Source of the DNA: Lachnospiraceae bacterium
GTDB taxonomy: Bacteria > Bacillota > Clostridia > Lachnospirales > Lachnospiraceae
DNA: 64,000 nucleotides
Assembly (NCBI GenBank): GCA_030526405.1
Contig: JAUNCZ010000005.1
Span: 17,289-81,288, forward strand
Reading direction: 5' to 3'
In this document: positions 18,237-27,980 of the stretch, piece after piece
Position numbering within the stretch: position 1 is the first letter of the stretch
Layout of the letters: each line of letters begins with the position of its first letter
Notes under the pieces: model-generated
What the model was told of the DNA's origin: nothing
The model's database searches: none
What the model saw: only the letters and a program-made list of their open reading frames with translations
Made by a program: the position numbers and the translations under genes

Positions 18237-19343
18237 ATGACAGAACAACAGGTTGAAAAAAACAGCCGCGGCGCAGCCTGGAAGGAACTTCCGGCTGTTG
18301 CCCCGGACATCCGTTCCATGTATCTGCCTGAACTGAAGCAGCTGATGGAGGAGATGGGGGACAAGCCCTTCCGTGCAAAGCAGCTTTTTGGATGGCTGCA
18401 TGAGAAGAGAGTGGAGAGCTACGATGAGATGACAAATCTTCCGGCAGGTCTCCGTGGAAAGCTGCAGGAGCAGTATCCCCTTCATACTCTTCGGGTGGTG
18501 GATATGCAGGAGTCCAGACTGGACGGCACAAGAAAATATCTCTTTGCCCTCCACGACGGAAATGTGATCGAGAGCGTGTGGATGAAATACAGGCATGGGA
18601 ATTCCGTGTGTATTTCTTCCCAGGTAGGCTGCCGTATGGGCTGTCGCTTCTGCGCCTCCACTCTGGGAGGTCTGGTGCGGTCTCTGCAGGCCTCTGAGAT
18701 GCTGGAGCAGATCTACAGGATCCAGCAGCTGACAGGTGAGAGGGTCTCCAACATCGTGGTGATGGGAACAGGAGAGCCCATGGACAATTATGACAATATC
18801 CTTCGCTTTGTCCGTCTGGTGAGTATGCCGGAGGGACTGGGGATCAGCCAGAGAAACATCACTGTTTCCACCTGCGGCATCGTTCCAAGGATCTATGATC
18901 TGGCGGAGGCGGATCTGGCCATTACCCTGGCTATTTCCCTCCATGCTCCGGAGGATGAGAAGCGAAGAGAGATGATGCCCATCGCCGACAGATATTCCAT
19001 TTCGGAATTGCTGGATGCATGCCGCTACTACTTTAAAAAGACAGGAAGAAGACTTACTTTTGAGTATGCACTGGCGGCAGATGCCAATGATGCAGAGTCT
19101 GATGCACTGCGTCTTGCAGGTCTTTTGAAGGGTCTGAACTGCCATGTAAACCTGATTCCCATCAACCCTGTAAAGGAGCGTAAATACGGCCGTTCCGGCA
19201 AAAAAGTGGTGTTGAATTTTCAAAATAAACTTGAAAAATGTGGAATAAATGTTACTATTAGAAGAGAAATGGGCTCTGATATCGACGGTGCCTGCGGGCA
19301 GTTGAGAAAGAGTTACTTAGATAATCAGGAGAAACATACATGA
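18237..19343 (+). CDS. rlmN: 23S rRNA/tRNA adenine-C2 methyltransferase (radical SAM)
   Basis: Radical-SAM enzyme forming 2-methyladenosine at 23S A2503 and tRNA A37. 368 residues. The iron-sulfur CxxxCxxC is in GCRMGCRFCAS (about 132-140). The GTGEPMDNYDN segment and the late Cys in RREMGSDIDGACGQL, expected for the methyl-carrier chemistry, are present. The N-terminal 25 residues before DIRSMYLPELKQL are a variable extension. The ribosome site is weak (ACAGGAT), and a strong hairpin sits just upstream. The 3' end overlaps prpC by 4 bases. Confidence 0.95.
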   Translation: MTEQQVEKNSRGAAWKELPAVAPDIRSMYLPELKQLMEEMGDKPFRAKQLFGWLHEKRVESYDEMTNLPAGLRGKLQEQYPLHTLRVVDMQESRLDGTRKYLFALHDGNVIESVWMKYRHGNSVCISSQVGCRMGCRFCASTLGGLVRSLQASEMLEQIYRIQQLTGERVSNIVVMGTGEPMDNYDNILRFVRLVSMPEGLGISQRNITVSTCGIVPRIYDLAEADLAITLAISLHAPEDEKRREMMPIADRYSISELLDACRYYFKKTGRRLTFEYALAADANDAESDALRLAGLLKGLNCHVNLIPINPVKERKYGRSGKKVVLNFQNKLEKCGINVTIRREMGSDIDGACGQLRKSYLDNQEKHT

Positions 19344-20077
19344 AGGTATTTTCTGCGACCGATGTGGGACAGGTACGACAGATGAACCAGGATTTCCTCT
19401 TTACATCAGAGGAGCCGGTGGGAAATCTTCCCAATCTGTTCGTTGTAGCGGATGGTATGGGCGGCCATAATGCCGGTGATTTTGCCTCACGCTACGGTGT
19501 TTCCGTATTGGTGGAAAATGTCAAAAAAGACAAGAATTTCAATCCCGTTAAGATCATACGGGCCGGAATAGAGGCGGCAAACAGAGAAGTAATCGAGCAG
19601 GCCAGACGTGATGCGTCCATGGCAGGCATGGGTACTACTATGGTTGTCGCTACCATTGTTGGGGGATATGCCTATATTGCCAATGTGGGAGACAGCCGGC
19701 TGTATCTGATCACGGATCAGATTACTCAGATTACCCAGGATCATTCCCTGGTGGCTGAGATGGTGCGTTTGGGGGAGCTGACGCCGGAGGAAGCAAGACG
19801 GCACCCGGATAAGAATATTATCACCAGGGCCATCGGCACAGGCGAAGATGTTCGGATCGACTTCTTTGACATGAAGCTGGAAGATGGGGCGATGCTCCTG
19901 ATGTGTTCAGACGGATTGACAAACATGGTAGATGACGAATCAATCTATGATATTTTGAAAAATACAGAGCATCCTGGCAAGGCGCAGGCCCTGGTAGACC
20001 AGGCGAATGCAAATGGAGGCAAGGATAACATTGCCGTTGTCCTGATTGATCCATTGACAAACGAGGAGAGTGAATAA
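19340..20077 (+). CDS. prpC: PP2C-type Ser/Thr phosphatase
   Basis: A metal-dependent protein phosphatase that reverses PrkC phosphorylation. 245 residues. The PPM motifs include DVGQVRQMNQD (2-18 region), VADGMGGH (about 36-43, metal Asp), ANVGDSRLYL, MCSDGLTNMV and GGKDNIAVVL. No membrane span, so cytoplasmic. The start overlaps the rlmN stop (ATGA), and its stop overlaps the kinase start (TAATG), giving tight coupling of the antagonistic pair. Confidence 0.95.
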   Translation: MKVFSATDVGQVRQMNQDFLFTSEEPVGNLPNLFVVADGMGGHNAGDFASRYGVSVLVENVKKDKNFNPVKIIRAGIEAANREVIEQARRDASMAGMGTTMVVATIVGGYAYIANVGDSRLYLITDQITQITQDHSLVAEMVRLGELTPEEARRHPDKNIITRAIGTGEDVRIDFFDMKLEDGAMLLMCSDGLTNMVDDESIYDILKNTEHPGKAQALVDQANANGGKDNIAVVLIDPLTNEESE

Positions 20078-22200
20078 TGTTAAAAGAAGGAATTATTATT
20101 GGAGATCGTTATGAAATCATCTCCAGAATCGGTTCCGGCGGAATGGCAGATGTCTATAAGGCAAAGGACCACAAACTGAGCCGCATGGTGGCAGTGAAGG
20201 TTCTGAAGGCTGAGTTCCGTGCCGATACTACTTTTGTTTCCAAATTCCAGAAGGAAGCACAGGCAGCAGCAGGTCTTTCCCATCCCAATGTGGTGAACAT
20301 CTACGATGTAGGTGAGGACAGAGGCCTTTACTATATTGTAATGGAGCTGGTAGAAGGAATCACCCTGAAGGATTACATCACCAAAAAGGGAAAACTCAGC
20401 GTAAAGGAGGCCACCAGTATTGCCATCCAGGTATCCCTGGGACTGGAGGCGGCTCATAACGAGGGAATCGTTCACAGAGATGTAAAACCCCAGAACATCA
20501 TCATTTCCACCGATGGAAAGGTGAAGCTTTCTGATTTCGGTATTGCCAAGGCGATCAATTCCAATACCATTACAGCCAATGTAATGGGATCTGTGCACTA
20601 CAGCTCACCGGAGCAGGTGCGCGGAGGATTTTCCGATACAAAGAGTGATATCTATTCACTGGGTATCACCATGTACGAGATGGTAACAGGCCGTGTTCCC
20701 TTTGACGGAGACACCACTGTGGCCATCGCCATCAAGCATCTGCAGGAGGAGCTGATTCCACCGTCAAGATTTACACCGGATCTTCCTTTCTCCCTTGAGC
20801 AGATCATCATGAAGTGTACACAGAAGAATCCGGAGAGAAGATATCCGTATATCGGAGATCTCATCGAGGATCTGAAAAAATCCCTTGTGGACCCCCAGGG
20901 CAATTTTGTACAGCTTACACCGCTGAACAACAATGCCCGCACTGTAATGGCCACAGCGGCGGAAACAGCAGCTGTGCGTAAGGCGGCGAAAAAACAGCAG
21001 CCTCAGCCAAAGCAGCAGAAACCGACAAAAACCACCTCCCATAAGGATCCGGTTTCTCCGTATCTTGAGGAGGATGAGGAAGAGTATACACGCTCTGATA
21101 AAAAAAGAGATTACGATGACGGAACAGATGTGGTAAGCTCCAAGCTGGAGAAGGCCATCACCATCGGAGGTTTCCTGATCGGTGCGGTGATCATTGTGAT
21201 CCTGATCGTTGTCATCGGTAATATGGCAGGACTGTTCAACAAGAAATCCAGCCAGAGCAACAGCGCATCCACCTCTGTAAGCACAGCGGCAGAGGAAGAG
21301 GATAAGAAGACAGAGGAGAAGGACCAGGAGGCAGCTGCTACTGTAGAGTGTCCTGATTTCTTCAAGATGACACTGGCAGAGGCACAGGAGACTGCTAATT
21401 CCCACAACATCGGGGCTGGACAGATTGGAACACAGGAGTCCACAGAGGTACCGGAGGGAAGAATCATTTCCCAGGAGATTAAACCTGGTACAAAGATTGA
21501 GCCAGGTACAAGAGTTGGTGTAGTGATCAGCAGCGGCTCCAATGCAGTTACAGTTCCATCCAACCTGGTGGGTATCACACAGGATGAGGCCATCAGCATT
21601 CTGGCAGCAGCAGAGCTGGGTGCCACTGTAGTACCTGAAAACAGCGAGACTGTTCCGGAGGGACATGTAATTGCTGTGAACCCTGTTGAGGGAACAGGGG
21701 TGCTTCCGGGCACAGCCGTTACTCTCACCGTCAGCGCAGGAAGCGCTTCCGGCCGTGTAACGATTCCTGATAACCTGGTGGGAGCAGATCAGGCCACAGC
21801 AGTGAATACACTGGCAGGTCTTGGACTTCAGGCTTCTGTATCCACCAGCTACGATGCAGCTTATCCGGAGGGGGCAGTCATTGCAGTAAATCCGGCTGCC
21901 GGCACTCAGGTTGAGGCAGGCTCCACAGTTGCACTGACAGTAAATCAGGCTCCGTCACCGGATTCCTATGTATGTGCGGCAGCTATTCAGCAGCCGGGCA
22001 GCTACACCGGCGGTGAGGTGACACTGGTGCTGGAGCAGAATCCAGTTACCACCACCATCTATACAGGTGCTGATCCATTTACAGGCGGTGTATACAATAC
22101 CACAATTTACGGACTTCACGGTTATCCATACGGATACCTGCACATCTATGAGAACGGAGCACTTCTTGATACCGTTCTTCTGGAGTTCAGTCCGCAGTAA
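20077..22200 (+). CDS. prkC: PASTA-domain Ser/Thr protein kinase
   Basis: A membrane kinase that senses wall fragments and controls growth, division or germination in Firmicutes. 707 residues. The Hanks-type kinase (about 10-275) has GSGGMADVY, the AVKVL lysine, HRDVKPQN (133-140) and DFG. A juxtamembrane, charge-rich linker (about 290-360) is followed by one span (about 361-385) and three PASTA repeats (about 424-490, 491-558 and 559-625). An extra C-terminal, Gly/Tyr-rich beta segment (about 626-707) follows the last PASTA. All catalytic residues are intact. rsgA starts 8 bases downstream. Confidence 0.95.
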   Translation: MLKEGIIIGDRYEIISRIGSGGMADVYKAKDHKLSRMVAVKVLKAEFRADTTFVSKFQKEAQAAAGLSHPNVVNIYDVGEDRGLYYIVMELVEGITLKDYITKKGKLSVKEATSIAIQVSLGLEAAHNEGIVHRDVKPQNIIISTDGKVKLSDFGIAKAINSNTITANVMGSVHYSSPEQVRGGFSDTKSDIYSLGITMYEMVTGRVPFDGDTTVAIAIKHLQEELIPPSRFTPDLPFSLEQIIMKCTQKNPERRYPYIGDLIEDLKKSLVDPQGNFVQLTPLNNNARTVMATAAETAAVRKAAKKQQPQPKQQKPTKTTSHKDPVSPYLEEDEEEYTRSDKKRDYDDGTDVVSSKLEKAITIGGFLIGAVIIVILIVVIGNMAGLFNKKSSQSNSASTSVSTAAEEEDKKTEEKDQEAAATVECPDFFKMTLAEAQETANSHNIGAGQIGTQESTEVPEGRIISQEIKPGTKIEPGTRVGVVISSGSNAVTVPSNLVGITQDEAISILAAAELGATVVPENSETVPEGHVIAVNPVEGTGVLPGTAVTLTVSAGSASGRVTIPDNLVGADQATAVNTLAGLGLQASVSTSYDAAYPEGAVIAVNPAAGTQVEAGSTVALTVNQAPSPDSYVCAAAIQQPGSYTGGEVTLVLEQNPVTTTIYTGADPFTGGVYNTTIYGLHGYPYGYLHIYENGALLDTVLLEFSPQ

Positions 22201-22208
22201 TCGAATAT

Positions 22209-23087
22209 ATGAATGGAAAGATAATTAAAGGGATTGCCGGATTCTACTACGTTGACGTAGTGGAATCCGGCATCTATGAATGTAAGGCAAAAGGAATATT
22301 TCGAAAAAAAGGACAGAAGCCTCTGGTTGGAGATGAGGTTCGCATTCAGGTGCTGGATGAGGAGACAAAAACTGCAAACATTGTGGAACTCCTTCCCAGA
22401 AAGAATGAGCTGATCCGTCCGGCGGTGGCTAACATCGATCAGGCCATTGTGATCTTTGCACTGAAGGATCCGGAACCCAACAGGGCACTTCTGGATCGCT
22501 TTCTTGTTATGATGGAGCATGTGGGCGTACCTGTGACCATCTGCTTCAACAAGTGTGATCTGGGACATGAGGAGGATCTGGAGTACTGGAGAAGGGTGTA
22601 TGAGCACACCGGCTATTCTGTTCTGTTCTGTACTGCTCTGGAGGAGGAGGGGACAGAGAGGATCCGAACACTGCTGGAGGGAAAGACCACTGTGGTGGCA
22701 GGCCCCTCGGGAGTGGGAAAATCCACCATCACCAATCTGATGCAGACGGAGATCCGCATGGAGACAGGCGAGATCAGCAGGAAGCTTCAGAGAGGAAAAC
22801 ATACGACAAGACATTCCCAGCTGATCCCCATCAGCGAAGGGACTTATCTTGTAGATACACCGGGATTTACATCTCTCTACACAGCAGATATGGAGAAGGA
22901 GCAGCTGAAGTACTGTTTTCCGGAGTTTGCTGAATATGAGGGGGAATGCAGATTCCAGGGCTGCGTTCATGTGAGTGAGCCGGGATGTGCTGTCAAGGCG
23001 GCACTGAGAGAGGGCCGGATCAGCCAGGAACGTTATGAAAACTATCAGATGTTCTATGAGGAACTGAGAGAAAAAAGGAGATACTGA
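22209..23087 (+). CDS. rsgA: Ribosome small subunit GTPase RsgA
   Basis: A circularly permuted GTPase for 30S maturation. 292 residues: an OB fold (1-75), G4 FNKCDL (about 113), then G1 GPSGVGKST (about 164-172) and G3 DTPGF, the reordered motif order that defines the family. A C-terminal zinc segment has the pattern C-x4-C-x-H-x5-C (about 246-260). In related Firmicutes it is a PrkC target, which fits its place right after the kinase. Confidence 0.95.
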   Translation: MNGKIIKGIAGFYYVDVVESGIYECKAKGIFRKKGQKPLVGDEVRIQVLDEETKTANIVELLPRKNELIRPAVANIDQAIVIFALKDPEPNRALLDRFLVMMEHVGVPVTICFNKCDLGHEEDLEYWRRVYEHTGYSVLFCTALEEEGTERIRTLLEGKTTVVAGPSGVGKSTITNLMQTEIRMETGEISRKLQRGKHTTRHSQLIPISEGTYLVDTPGFTSLYTADMEKEQLKYCFPEFAEYEGECRFQGCVHVSEPGCAVKAALREGRISQERYENYQMFYEELREKRRY

Positions 23088-23089
23088 TT

Positions 23090-23767
23090 ATGTACGAATT
23101 ATCACCATCTATGCTGTCAGCAGATTTTAATATTCTGGGAGAACAGCTGAAACTTATTGAGGACAGCGGCTGCAAATGGCTTCACATCGATGTGATGGAC
23201 GGATCATTTGTTCCGAATATTTCCTTTGGAATGCCGGTGATTGCTTCTATCCGTAAACAGAGCAATCTGTTTTTCGATGTACATATGATGGTGGAAGAGC
23301 CGGGCAGATTTGTGGACGAGCTGAAAAAATGCGGTGCTGATATGGTTACTGTACATGTGGAGGCCTGCAAGCATCTCCACCGTACACTGCAGGCCATCCG
23401 TGAGGCTGGTATGCAGGCAGGTGTTGTACTGAATCCGGCTACATCACTGGATACCATCGATCATGTGATGGATATGATCGATATGGTGCTGCTGATGACC
23501 GTAAACCCAGGCTACGGCGGACAGAAATACATCCCATCCATGACCGATAAGATCCGTGCTCTGAGAGAGAAGCTGGACAAGGCAGGATATCCAGATGTAA
23601 GCATCGAGGTAGATGGCGGTGTCAATGCAAAGACCATCGATACAGTGCTGGATGCAGGTGCAGATGTACTTGTCATGGGATCCGCAACCTTCGGAGGGGA
23701 CATTGCACAGAACGTAAAGGATTCTCTTGCCAAGATCAAGGCAAAAGAGGCACAGGTGAGAGGATAA
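23090..23767 (+). CDS. rpe: Ribulose-phosphate 3-epimerase
   Basis: Interconverts ribulose-5-P and xylulose-5-P in the pentose phosphate pathway. 225 residues, a TIM barrel. LSADF at the start, HIDVMDGSFVPNISFG (metal His/Asp), FDVHMMVEEP and the C-terminal VDGGVN and VMGSATFG phosphate loops are present. It begins 2 bases after rsgA, with an AAAAGGAG site inside that gene. Confidence 0.96.
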   Translation: MYELSPSMLSADFNILGEQLKLIEDSGCKWLHIDVMDGSFVPNISFGMPVIASIRKQSNLFFDVHMMVEEPGRFVDELKKCGADMVTVHVEACKHLHRTLQAIREAGMQAGVVLNPATSLDTIDHVMDMIDMVLLMTVNPGYGGQKYIPSMTDKIRALREKLDKAGYPDVSIEVDGGVNAKTIDTVLDAGADVLVMGSATFGGDIAQNVKDSLAKIKAKEAQVRG

Positions 23768-23771
23768 TCTT

Positions 23772-24425
23772 TTGAGAACAGTGATTATTTCAGGGGGCAG
23801 TATCCAGGATGGATTTGCCCTCGATTTTATTAAGGAGAAGAAGCCGGAGTATATCATTGCTGCTGACAGAGGACTGGAATTCTGCTATCGCTGTCAGGTG
23901 ACTCCGGATTGCATTGTGGGTGATTTTGACAGCATCGATCCGGAGATCATCCGCTATTACAGGGAGGAGACAGAGCTTCCCATCCACACCTTCCGCCCTG
24001 AAAAGGATATGACGGACACGGATATTGCAGTGAAGAAGGCACAGGAGGCAGGGGCAGATGAGATATTTTTCCTGGGCTGTACAGGCTCGAGACTGGATCA
24101 TGTGCTCAGCTGCATCTACAATCTGTCCCTGCTGCGGGAGCAGGGGATCCGGGCATGGATCGCCGATGAGCACAATCTGATCACCATGCCATTGGGCCAG
24201 AGCTATGAGATCTGTGAGGGGCAGCAGTTCGGGAAATATATTTCCCTGTTTCCCTTCAGAGCACAGGTGGAGGGACTGACCCTTACAGGAATGAAATATC
24301 CTCTGACAGATGCAGTGCTGGTGCTGGGGGATGGCGGTCTCGGTGTCAGCAACGAGCGCACCGGACAGAGAGCCCGAATGGAATGGAAGAAGGGAATCCT
24401 GCTGGTGGTGGAGAGCCGGGATTAG
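23772..24425 (+). CDS. thiN: Thiamine pyrophosphokinase
   Basis: Transfers pyrophosphate from ATP to thiamine to give the active cofactor. 217 residues. Conserved segments are AADRGLEFC, GDFDSID (metal and diphosphate region), EKDMTDTDIA and GCTGSRLDH in the N-terminal domain, with GLGVSNE near the C-terminus. It starts with TTG 4 bases after rpe, with the AGAGGATAA site at the rpe end. It is the last gene of the priA operon; a terminator follows at 24484. Confidence 0.93.
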   Translation: MRTVIISGGSIQDGFALDFIKEKKPEYIIAADRGLEFCYRCQVTPDCIVGDFDSIDPEIIRYYREETELPIHTFRPEKDMTDTDIAVKKAQEAGADEIFFLGCTGSRLDHVLSCIYNLSLLREQGIRAWIADEHNLITMPLGQSYEICEGQQFGKYISLFPFRAQVEGLTLTGMKYPLTDAVLVLGDGGLGVSNERTGQRARMEWKKGILLVVESRD

Positions 24426-24483
24426 GATTCCGGGCAGCGGTCCGGTAGGACAGCCTGCCATGTAAAATGAAAAAGCTATTGAG

Positions 24484-24532
24484 AAAAAAGAGTCTGCATG
24501 TTATCATAATCTAATATGTCAGGCTCTTTTTT
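24484..24532 (+). terminator. Terminator after thiN
   Basis: AAAAAAGAGTCTG (24484-24496) pairs with CAGGCTCTTTTTT (24520-24532) across a 23-base loop. Poly-A on the left arm and poly-T on the right arm would allow termination in both directions. Confidence 0.75.
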
Positions 24533-24619
24533 GCTTTGCGGAAGCTCCACAGGATTCTGCAGGGAAAGGGCACTGATGCTTTTGGAATATCAGACTTTTT
24601 TGTAAGGAGAATATAGAAC

Positions 24620-25747
24620 ATGAAATTAGGAATCGTAGGACTTCCAAACGTAGGAAAGAGTACACTGTTTAATGCAATCACAGGAACTGCCAATGCCCAG
24701 GCAGCAAACTATCCATTCTGTACCATCGAGCCAAATACAGGTATTGTGGCAGTGCCGGATGACAGACTGGATGCCCTCTGTGAAATCTGGGATCCGGATA
24801 AGAAGACTCCTGCAGTTGTGGAGTTTACAGATATTGCAGGTCTTGTAAAGGGAGCATCCCAGGGTGCAGGTCTTGGCAATAAATTCCTGGGTCATATCCG
24901 TGAGTGCGATGCCATTGTTCACGTGGTGCGTTGTTTTGATGATGACAATATCACCCATGTGGTGGAGGATGCCACAAAACCGGTTCCTGTGGATCCGGAT
25001 GGAGATATTGAGTGTATCGATCTGGAGCTGATCTTTGCGGATCTGGATATGGCACAGAACCGTCTGAATAAATTTGCAAAGGCTGCAAAGACAGGAAACA
25101 AGGATGCAAAGGTTGAGGTTGCTCTTCTTGAGCCGCTGGTGGCTCATCTGGAGAAGGGACAGAGCGCAAGAACCTTCGAGTTTGATGAGACAGATGAGAC
25201 ACAGCAGAACATCTTAAGAGAGATGGGACTTCTCTCAGCAAAACCAATCATCTACGCATGCAACATGGACGAGGATGGAATTGCTGATCCTGAGAGCAAC
25301 GACTATTACCAGATCGTAAAGAAACGTGCAGATGTGGAGGGAGCAGAAGTAATCCCGATCTGTGCAAAAACAGAGGAAGAGCTGGTGGAGCTGGACGAGG
25401 AGGAGAGAGCAATGTTCATGGAGGATCTGGGAATTACAGATTCCGGCCTGAACAGACTGATCAAGGCAAGCTACTCTCTGCTGGGTCTGATCTCCTTCCT
25501 GACAGATGGAAAGAAGGAGTGTCGCGCATGGACAATTAAGCGTGGTACAAAAGCTCCTCAGGCAGCAGGAAAGATCCACTCTGACTTTGAGCGCGGCTTT
25601 ATCCGTGCACAGGTATGTGCCTTTGATACACTGATGGAGTGTGGCGGAAAAATGGCTGAAGTAAAGGCAAGAGGTCTCTATCGTTCCGAGGGAAAAGAGT
25701 ATGTGGTGAAGGATGGAGATATCATTGAATTCCTTTTCAATGTATAA
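24620..25747 (+). CDS. ychF: Redox-regulated ATPase YchF
   Basis: An Obg-like P-loop protein that prefers ATP and associates with ribosomes and stress responses. 375 residues. Walker A is GLPNVGKST (7-15), the switch segment is VEFTDIAGLVKGAS, and the usual G4 (NKxD) is replaced by the NMDE-type of this family. The coiled-coil insertion and C-terminal TGS domain (about 290-375) are complete. GTAAGGAG lies before the ATG. It is flanked by terminators on both sides, so probably transcribed alone. Confidence 0.95.
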   Translation: MKLGIVGLPNVGKSTLFNAITGTANAQAANYPFCTIEPNTGIVAVPDDRLDALCEIWDPDKKTPAVVEFTDIAGLVKGASQGAGLGNKFLGHIRECDAIVHVVRCFDDDNITHVVEDATKPVPVDPDGDIECIDLELIFADLDMAQNRLNKFAKAAKTGNKDAKVEVALLEPLVAHLEKGQSARTFEFDETDETQQNILREMGLLSAKPIIYACNMDEDGIADPESNDYYQIVKKRADVEGAEVIPICAKTEEELVELDEEERAMFMEDLGITDSGLNRLIKASYSLLGLISFLTDGKKECRAWTIKRGTKAPQAAGKIHSDFERGFIRAQVCAFDTLMECGGKMAEVKARGLYRSEGKEYVVKDGDIIEFLFNV

Positions 25748-25762
25748 TATTTTCAGATAATT

Positions 25763-25806
25763 GAGCCGAAGGGCCCTTTTGGGGCTCTTCGGCTATGTGT
25801 TTTTTT
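25763..25806 (+). terminator. Terminator after ychF
   Basis: The stem AGCCGAAGGGCCC/GGGGCTCTTCGGCT has a TTTT loop (25764-25794) and is followed by a seven-T run at 25800-25806. Confidence 0.85.
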
Positions 25807-25839
25807 GCAGGAAATTAAAAAATTGATGGGGGAAAATGA

Positions 25840-25868
25840 TTGCTATTTCCTTTTCGTTGGTTTAAAAT
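25840..25868 (+). promoter_or_regulatory. Promoter of the dcw cluster (PmraZ)
   Basis: TTGCTA at 25840-25845, 17-bp spacer, TAAAAT at 25863-25868. The predicted start (about 25875) falls at the upstream edge of the MraZ operator. Confidence 0.6.
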
Positions 25869-25876
25869 GACCATAA

Positions 25877-25910
25877 GTGGTAAAAGGTGGTAAAAAGTGG
25901 TGGAAAATGG
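25877..25910 (+). promoter_or_regulatory. MraZ operator: GTGG repeats at 10-bp spacing
   Basis: GTGG occurs at 25877, 25887 and 25897, and ATGG at 25907, each exactly 10 bp from the last and joined by TAAAA-type spacers. This matches the known MraZ box of direct repeats spaced 10 bp ahead of mraZ. Its place just after the promoter implies autorepression. Confidence 0.8.
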
Positions 25911-25991
25911 AGCGTAGGGAACTCCATTGACCTGTTACTGGAGAAAGAGGGGAGTCTTTCTCTTTTTGCCAACGTTTGAGGTATGAAAAGT

Positions 25992-26423
25992 ATGTTCATG
26001 GGAGAGTACAGTCATTCAATTGACGCGAAGGGGAGATTAATAATTCCGGCCAGATTCAGAGACGAGCTAGGGGATAATTTCGTCATGACAAAGGGTCTGG
26101 ATGGATGTCTTTATATTTACCCTTCTTCCGAGTGGAAGCTTTTCCAGGAAAAACTCAGTACCCTGCCGCTTACTAACAAAAATGCAAGAACTCTGGTCCG
26201 ATTCTTTGTGTCTGGAGCTACGGAATGTGAACTGGATAAACAGGGGAGAATTTTGATTCCCGCCACACAGCGGGAATTTGCCGGTATCACCAAGGATGTA
26301 GTTCTGGCGGGAAGCATCAACAGGATCGAAGTCTGGAGTAAGGAAAAATGGAGCGAGAACAGCAATTACGATGATATGGATGCCATTGCAGAGGGGCTGC
26401 AGGACATCGGATTATCCTTATAG
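25992..26423 (+). CDS. mraZ: Transcriptional regulator MraZ
   Basis: DNA-binding regulator of the division and wall cluster. About 143 residues: two SpoVT-AbrB-like half domains with the paired DxxGR motifs ([14 protein letters not shown] near the N-terminus and [14 protein letters not shown] near residue 75). The start is set at ATG 25992 because GAGG (25978-25981) lies 10 bases upstream and the product begins MFMGEY as in the family; an in-frame ATG at 25983 would be only one base from that site. Its operator is at 25877-25910. The rsmH ribosome site follows 16 bases after the stop. Confidence 0.95.
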   Translation: MFMGEYSHSIDAKGRLIIPARFRDELGDNFVMTKGLDGCLYIYPSSEWKLFQEKLSTLPLTNKNARTLVRFFVSGATECELDKQGRILIPATQREFAGITKDVVLAGSINRIEVWSKEKWSENSNYDDMDAIAEGLQDIGLSL

Positions 26424-26453
26424 GTCTGTGGGCTCCTTTAAGGAGTGACAGAG

Positions 26454-27458
26454 ATGGATTTTAAACATGTTTCAGTATTGTTGGAGGAGACTATTTCAAA
26501 CCTTAATGTGAAGCCGGATGGCATCTATGTTGACGGCACACTGGGTGGCGGAGGCCACGCTCTGGAGGTTTGCAAAAAATTATCAGAAAAGGGGAGACTG
26601 ATTGGAATAGATCAGGATCAGGAAGCACTGGCTGCAGCAGGAAAGCGTCTGGCCGATTATCAGGACAGAGTAACGCTGATCCATAGCAACTATTGTGATA
26701 TGGCAGCACAGCTTCGTGCCATCGGAATTGAGAAGGTGGACGGAATTCTGCTGGATCTGGGTGTATCCTCCTATCAGTTAGACAATGCAGATCGCGGATT
26801 CACGTATCGTGAGGATGCGCCTCTTGACATGCGTATGGATCGCTCTCAGGGACGCACCGCATACGACATCGTGAATACCTACGATGAAGACAGACTGTAT
26901 CGTGTCATTAAAGATTACGGTGAAGAGAAATTTGCGAAGAACATAGCCAAGCATATCTGCAGAGCAAGAGCAGAAAAAGAGATTGAGACAACTGGGGAGC
27001 TGATCGATCTGATAAAAGCTGCAATTCCTGCAAAGATGCGTGCTGTGGGTGGTCATCCTGCCAAGAGAACATTTCAGGCAATCCGTATTGAAGTAAACCG
27101 GGAGCTGGAGGTTCTGGAGAATTCGCTGGATGGCATGATTGATCTGCTGAATGAGAATGGACGTCTGTGTATTATCACCTTCCATTCCCTGGAGGACAGG
27201 ATCGTAAAGAATCTTTTTAAGAAGAATGAAAACCCTTGTGTCTGCCCGCCGGAGTTTCCGGTCTGTGTCTGTGGCAGAAGCAGCAAGGGCTTTGTAGTCT
27301 CTCGTAAGCCGATTATTCCGACTGATTATGAAATAGAGGTCAATAAACGTTCCAAGAGCTCGAAGCTTCGAGTATTTGAGAGGAGCAGTAATTGGCAGTC
27401 AGGAGATTTTAAAAATGGCAAGTACAGATCGAAGAAGGGTAAATTCGGATCGGACTGA
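26454..27458 (+). CDS. rsmH: 16S rRNA m4C1402 methyltransferase
   Basis: SAM-dependent N4-methylation of C1402 in 16S rRNA; the old name is MraW. About 334 residues. The SAM loop GTLGGGGHA lies near residue 30, LLDLGVSS and [16 protein letters not shown] in the middle, and ITFHSLEDR near 240. A four-cysteine patch ([13 protein letters not shown]) precedes the C-terminus. The start is ATG 26454, 8 bases after AAGGAG (26440-26445). An in-frame GTG at 26445 overlaps that ribosome site and is rejected. The stop overlaps the ftsL gene. Confidence 0.95.
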   Translation: MDFKHVSVLLEETISNLNVKPDGIYVDGTLGGGGHALEVCKKLSEKGRLIGIDQDQEALAAAGKRLADYQDRVTLIHSNYCDMAAQLRAIGIEKVDGILLDLGVSSYQLDNADRGFTYREDAPLDMRMDRSQGRTAYDIVNTYDEDRLYRVIKDYGEEKFAKNIAKHICRARAEKEIETTGELIDLIKAAIPAKMRAVGGHPAKRTFQAIRIEVNRELEVLENSLDGMIDLLNENGRLCIITFHSLEDRIVKNLFKKNENPCVCPPEFPVCVCGRSSKGFVVSRKPIIPTDYEIEVNKRSKSSKLRVFERSSNWQSGDFKNGKYRSKKGKFGSD

Positions 27459-27969
27459 ACTATATACGTATGTGGACGGCAGTACAGCTCGTCAGGTTCA
27501 TGTTCGCAGAACTGCAGAACAGCACCGGACGCCTGTGTCTGAACAGCACCGCATAAAAAGGACCGCTGACGGGGAGAAAACCCGCAGAGGGAGAAGGGCT
27601 GAACATGAAAGCGTCAGCCAGAAGCAATTAGAGAAAAACAGAGCGAATGCGAGAAGTATGGGGCTGGGATATGTTTTATTTTTGTCAGCTGCATGCCTGC
27701 TTAGTATGTTCTTATGTGTTCGTTATCTGAACATGAAATCTACTCTCACAACCCAGAGCGATGCTATTGCCAGGGCGGAGAGCAGGCTGAATTCCATGAA
27801 AGCGGATAATGACGCATATTATAATCAGGTGATGGCCTCTGTTACGCTGGAGGATGTGAAGAATGCCGCACTGAGTTACGGTATGCATTACGCCACAGAG
27901 TCACAGATTGAATACTACAGCATAGACGAAAGCAGTTATATGCGACAGTATCAGGATGTACCTGAATAA
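27415..27969 (+). CDS. ftsL: FtsL-like septum protein
   Basis: A small bitopic divisome protein that bridges FtsQ/DivIB and the septal PBP. About 184 residues: a basic, polar cytoplasmic arm (1-82), one membrane span (about 83-105), then a heptad-like region ([18 protein letters not shown]) expected for the periplasm-facing coiled coil. Sequence conservation in FtsL is low, so the name rests on topology and position between rsmH and the PBP. ATG 27415 is chosen because CAGGAG is 9 bases upstream; a longer in-frame TTG start at 27376 lacks a site. The first 43 bases overlap rsmH. Confidence 0.85.
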   Translation: MASTDRRRVNSDRTELYTYVDGSTARQVHVRRTAEQHRTPVSEQHRIKRTADGEKTRRGRRAEHESVSQKQLEKNRANARSMGLGYVLFLSAACLLSMFLCVRYLNMKSTLTTQSDAIARAESRLNSMKADNDAYYNQVMASVTLEDVKNAALSYGMHYATESQIEYYSIDESSYMRQYQDVPE

Positions 27970-27980
27970 ATTTGAGTTTT

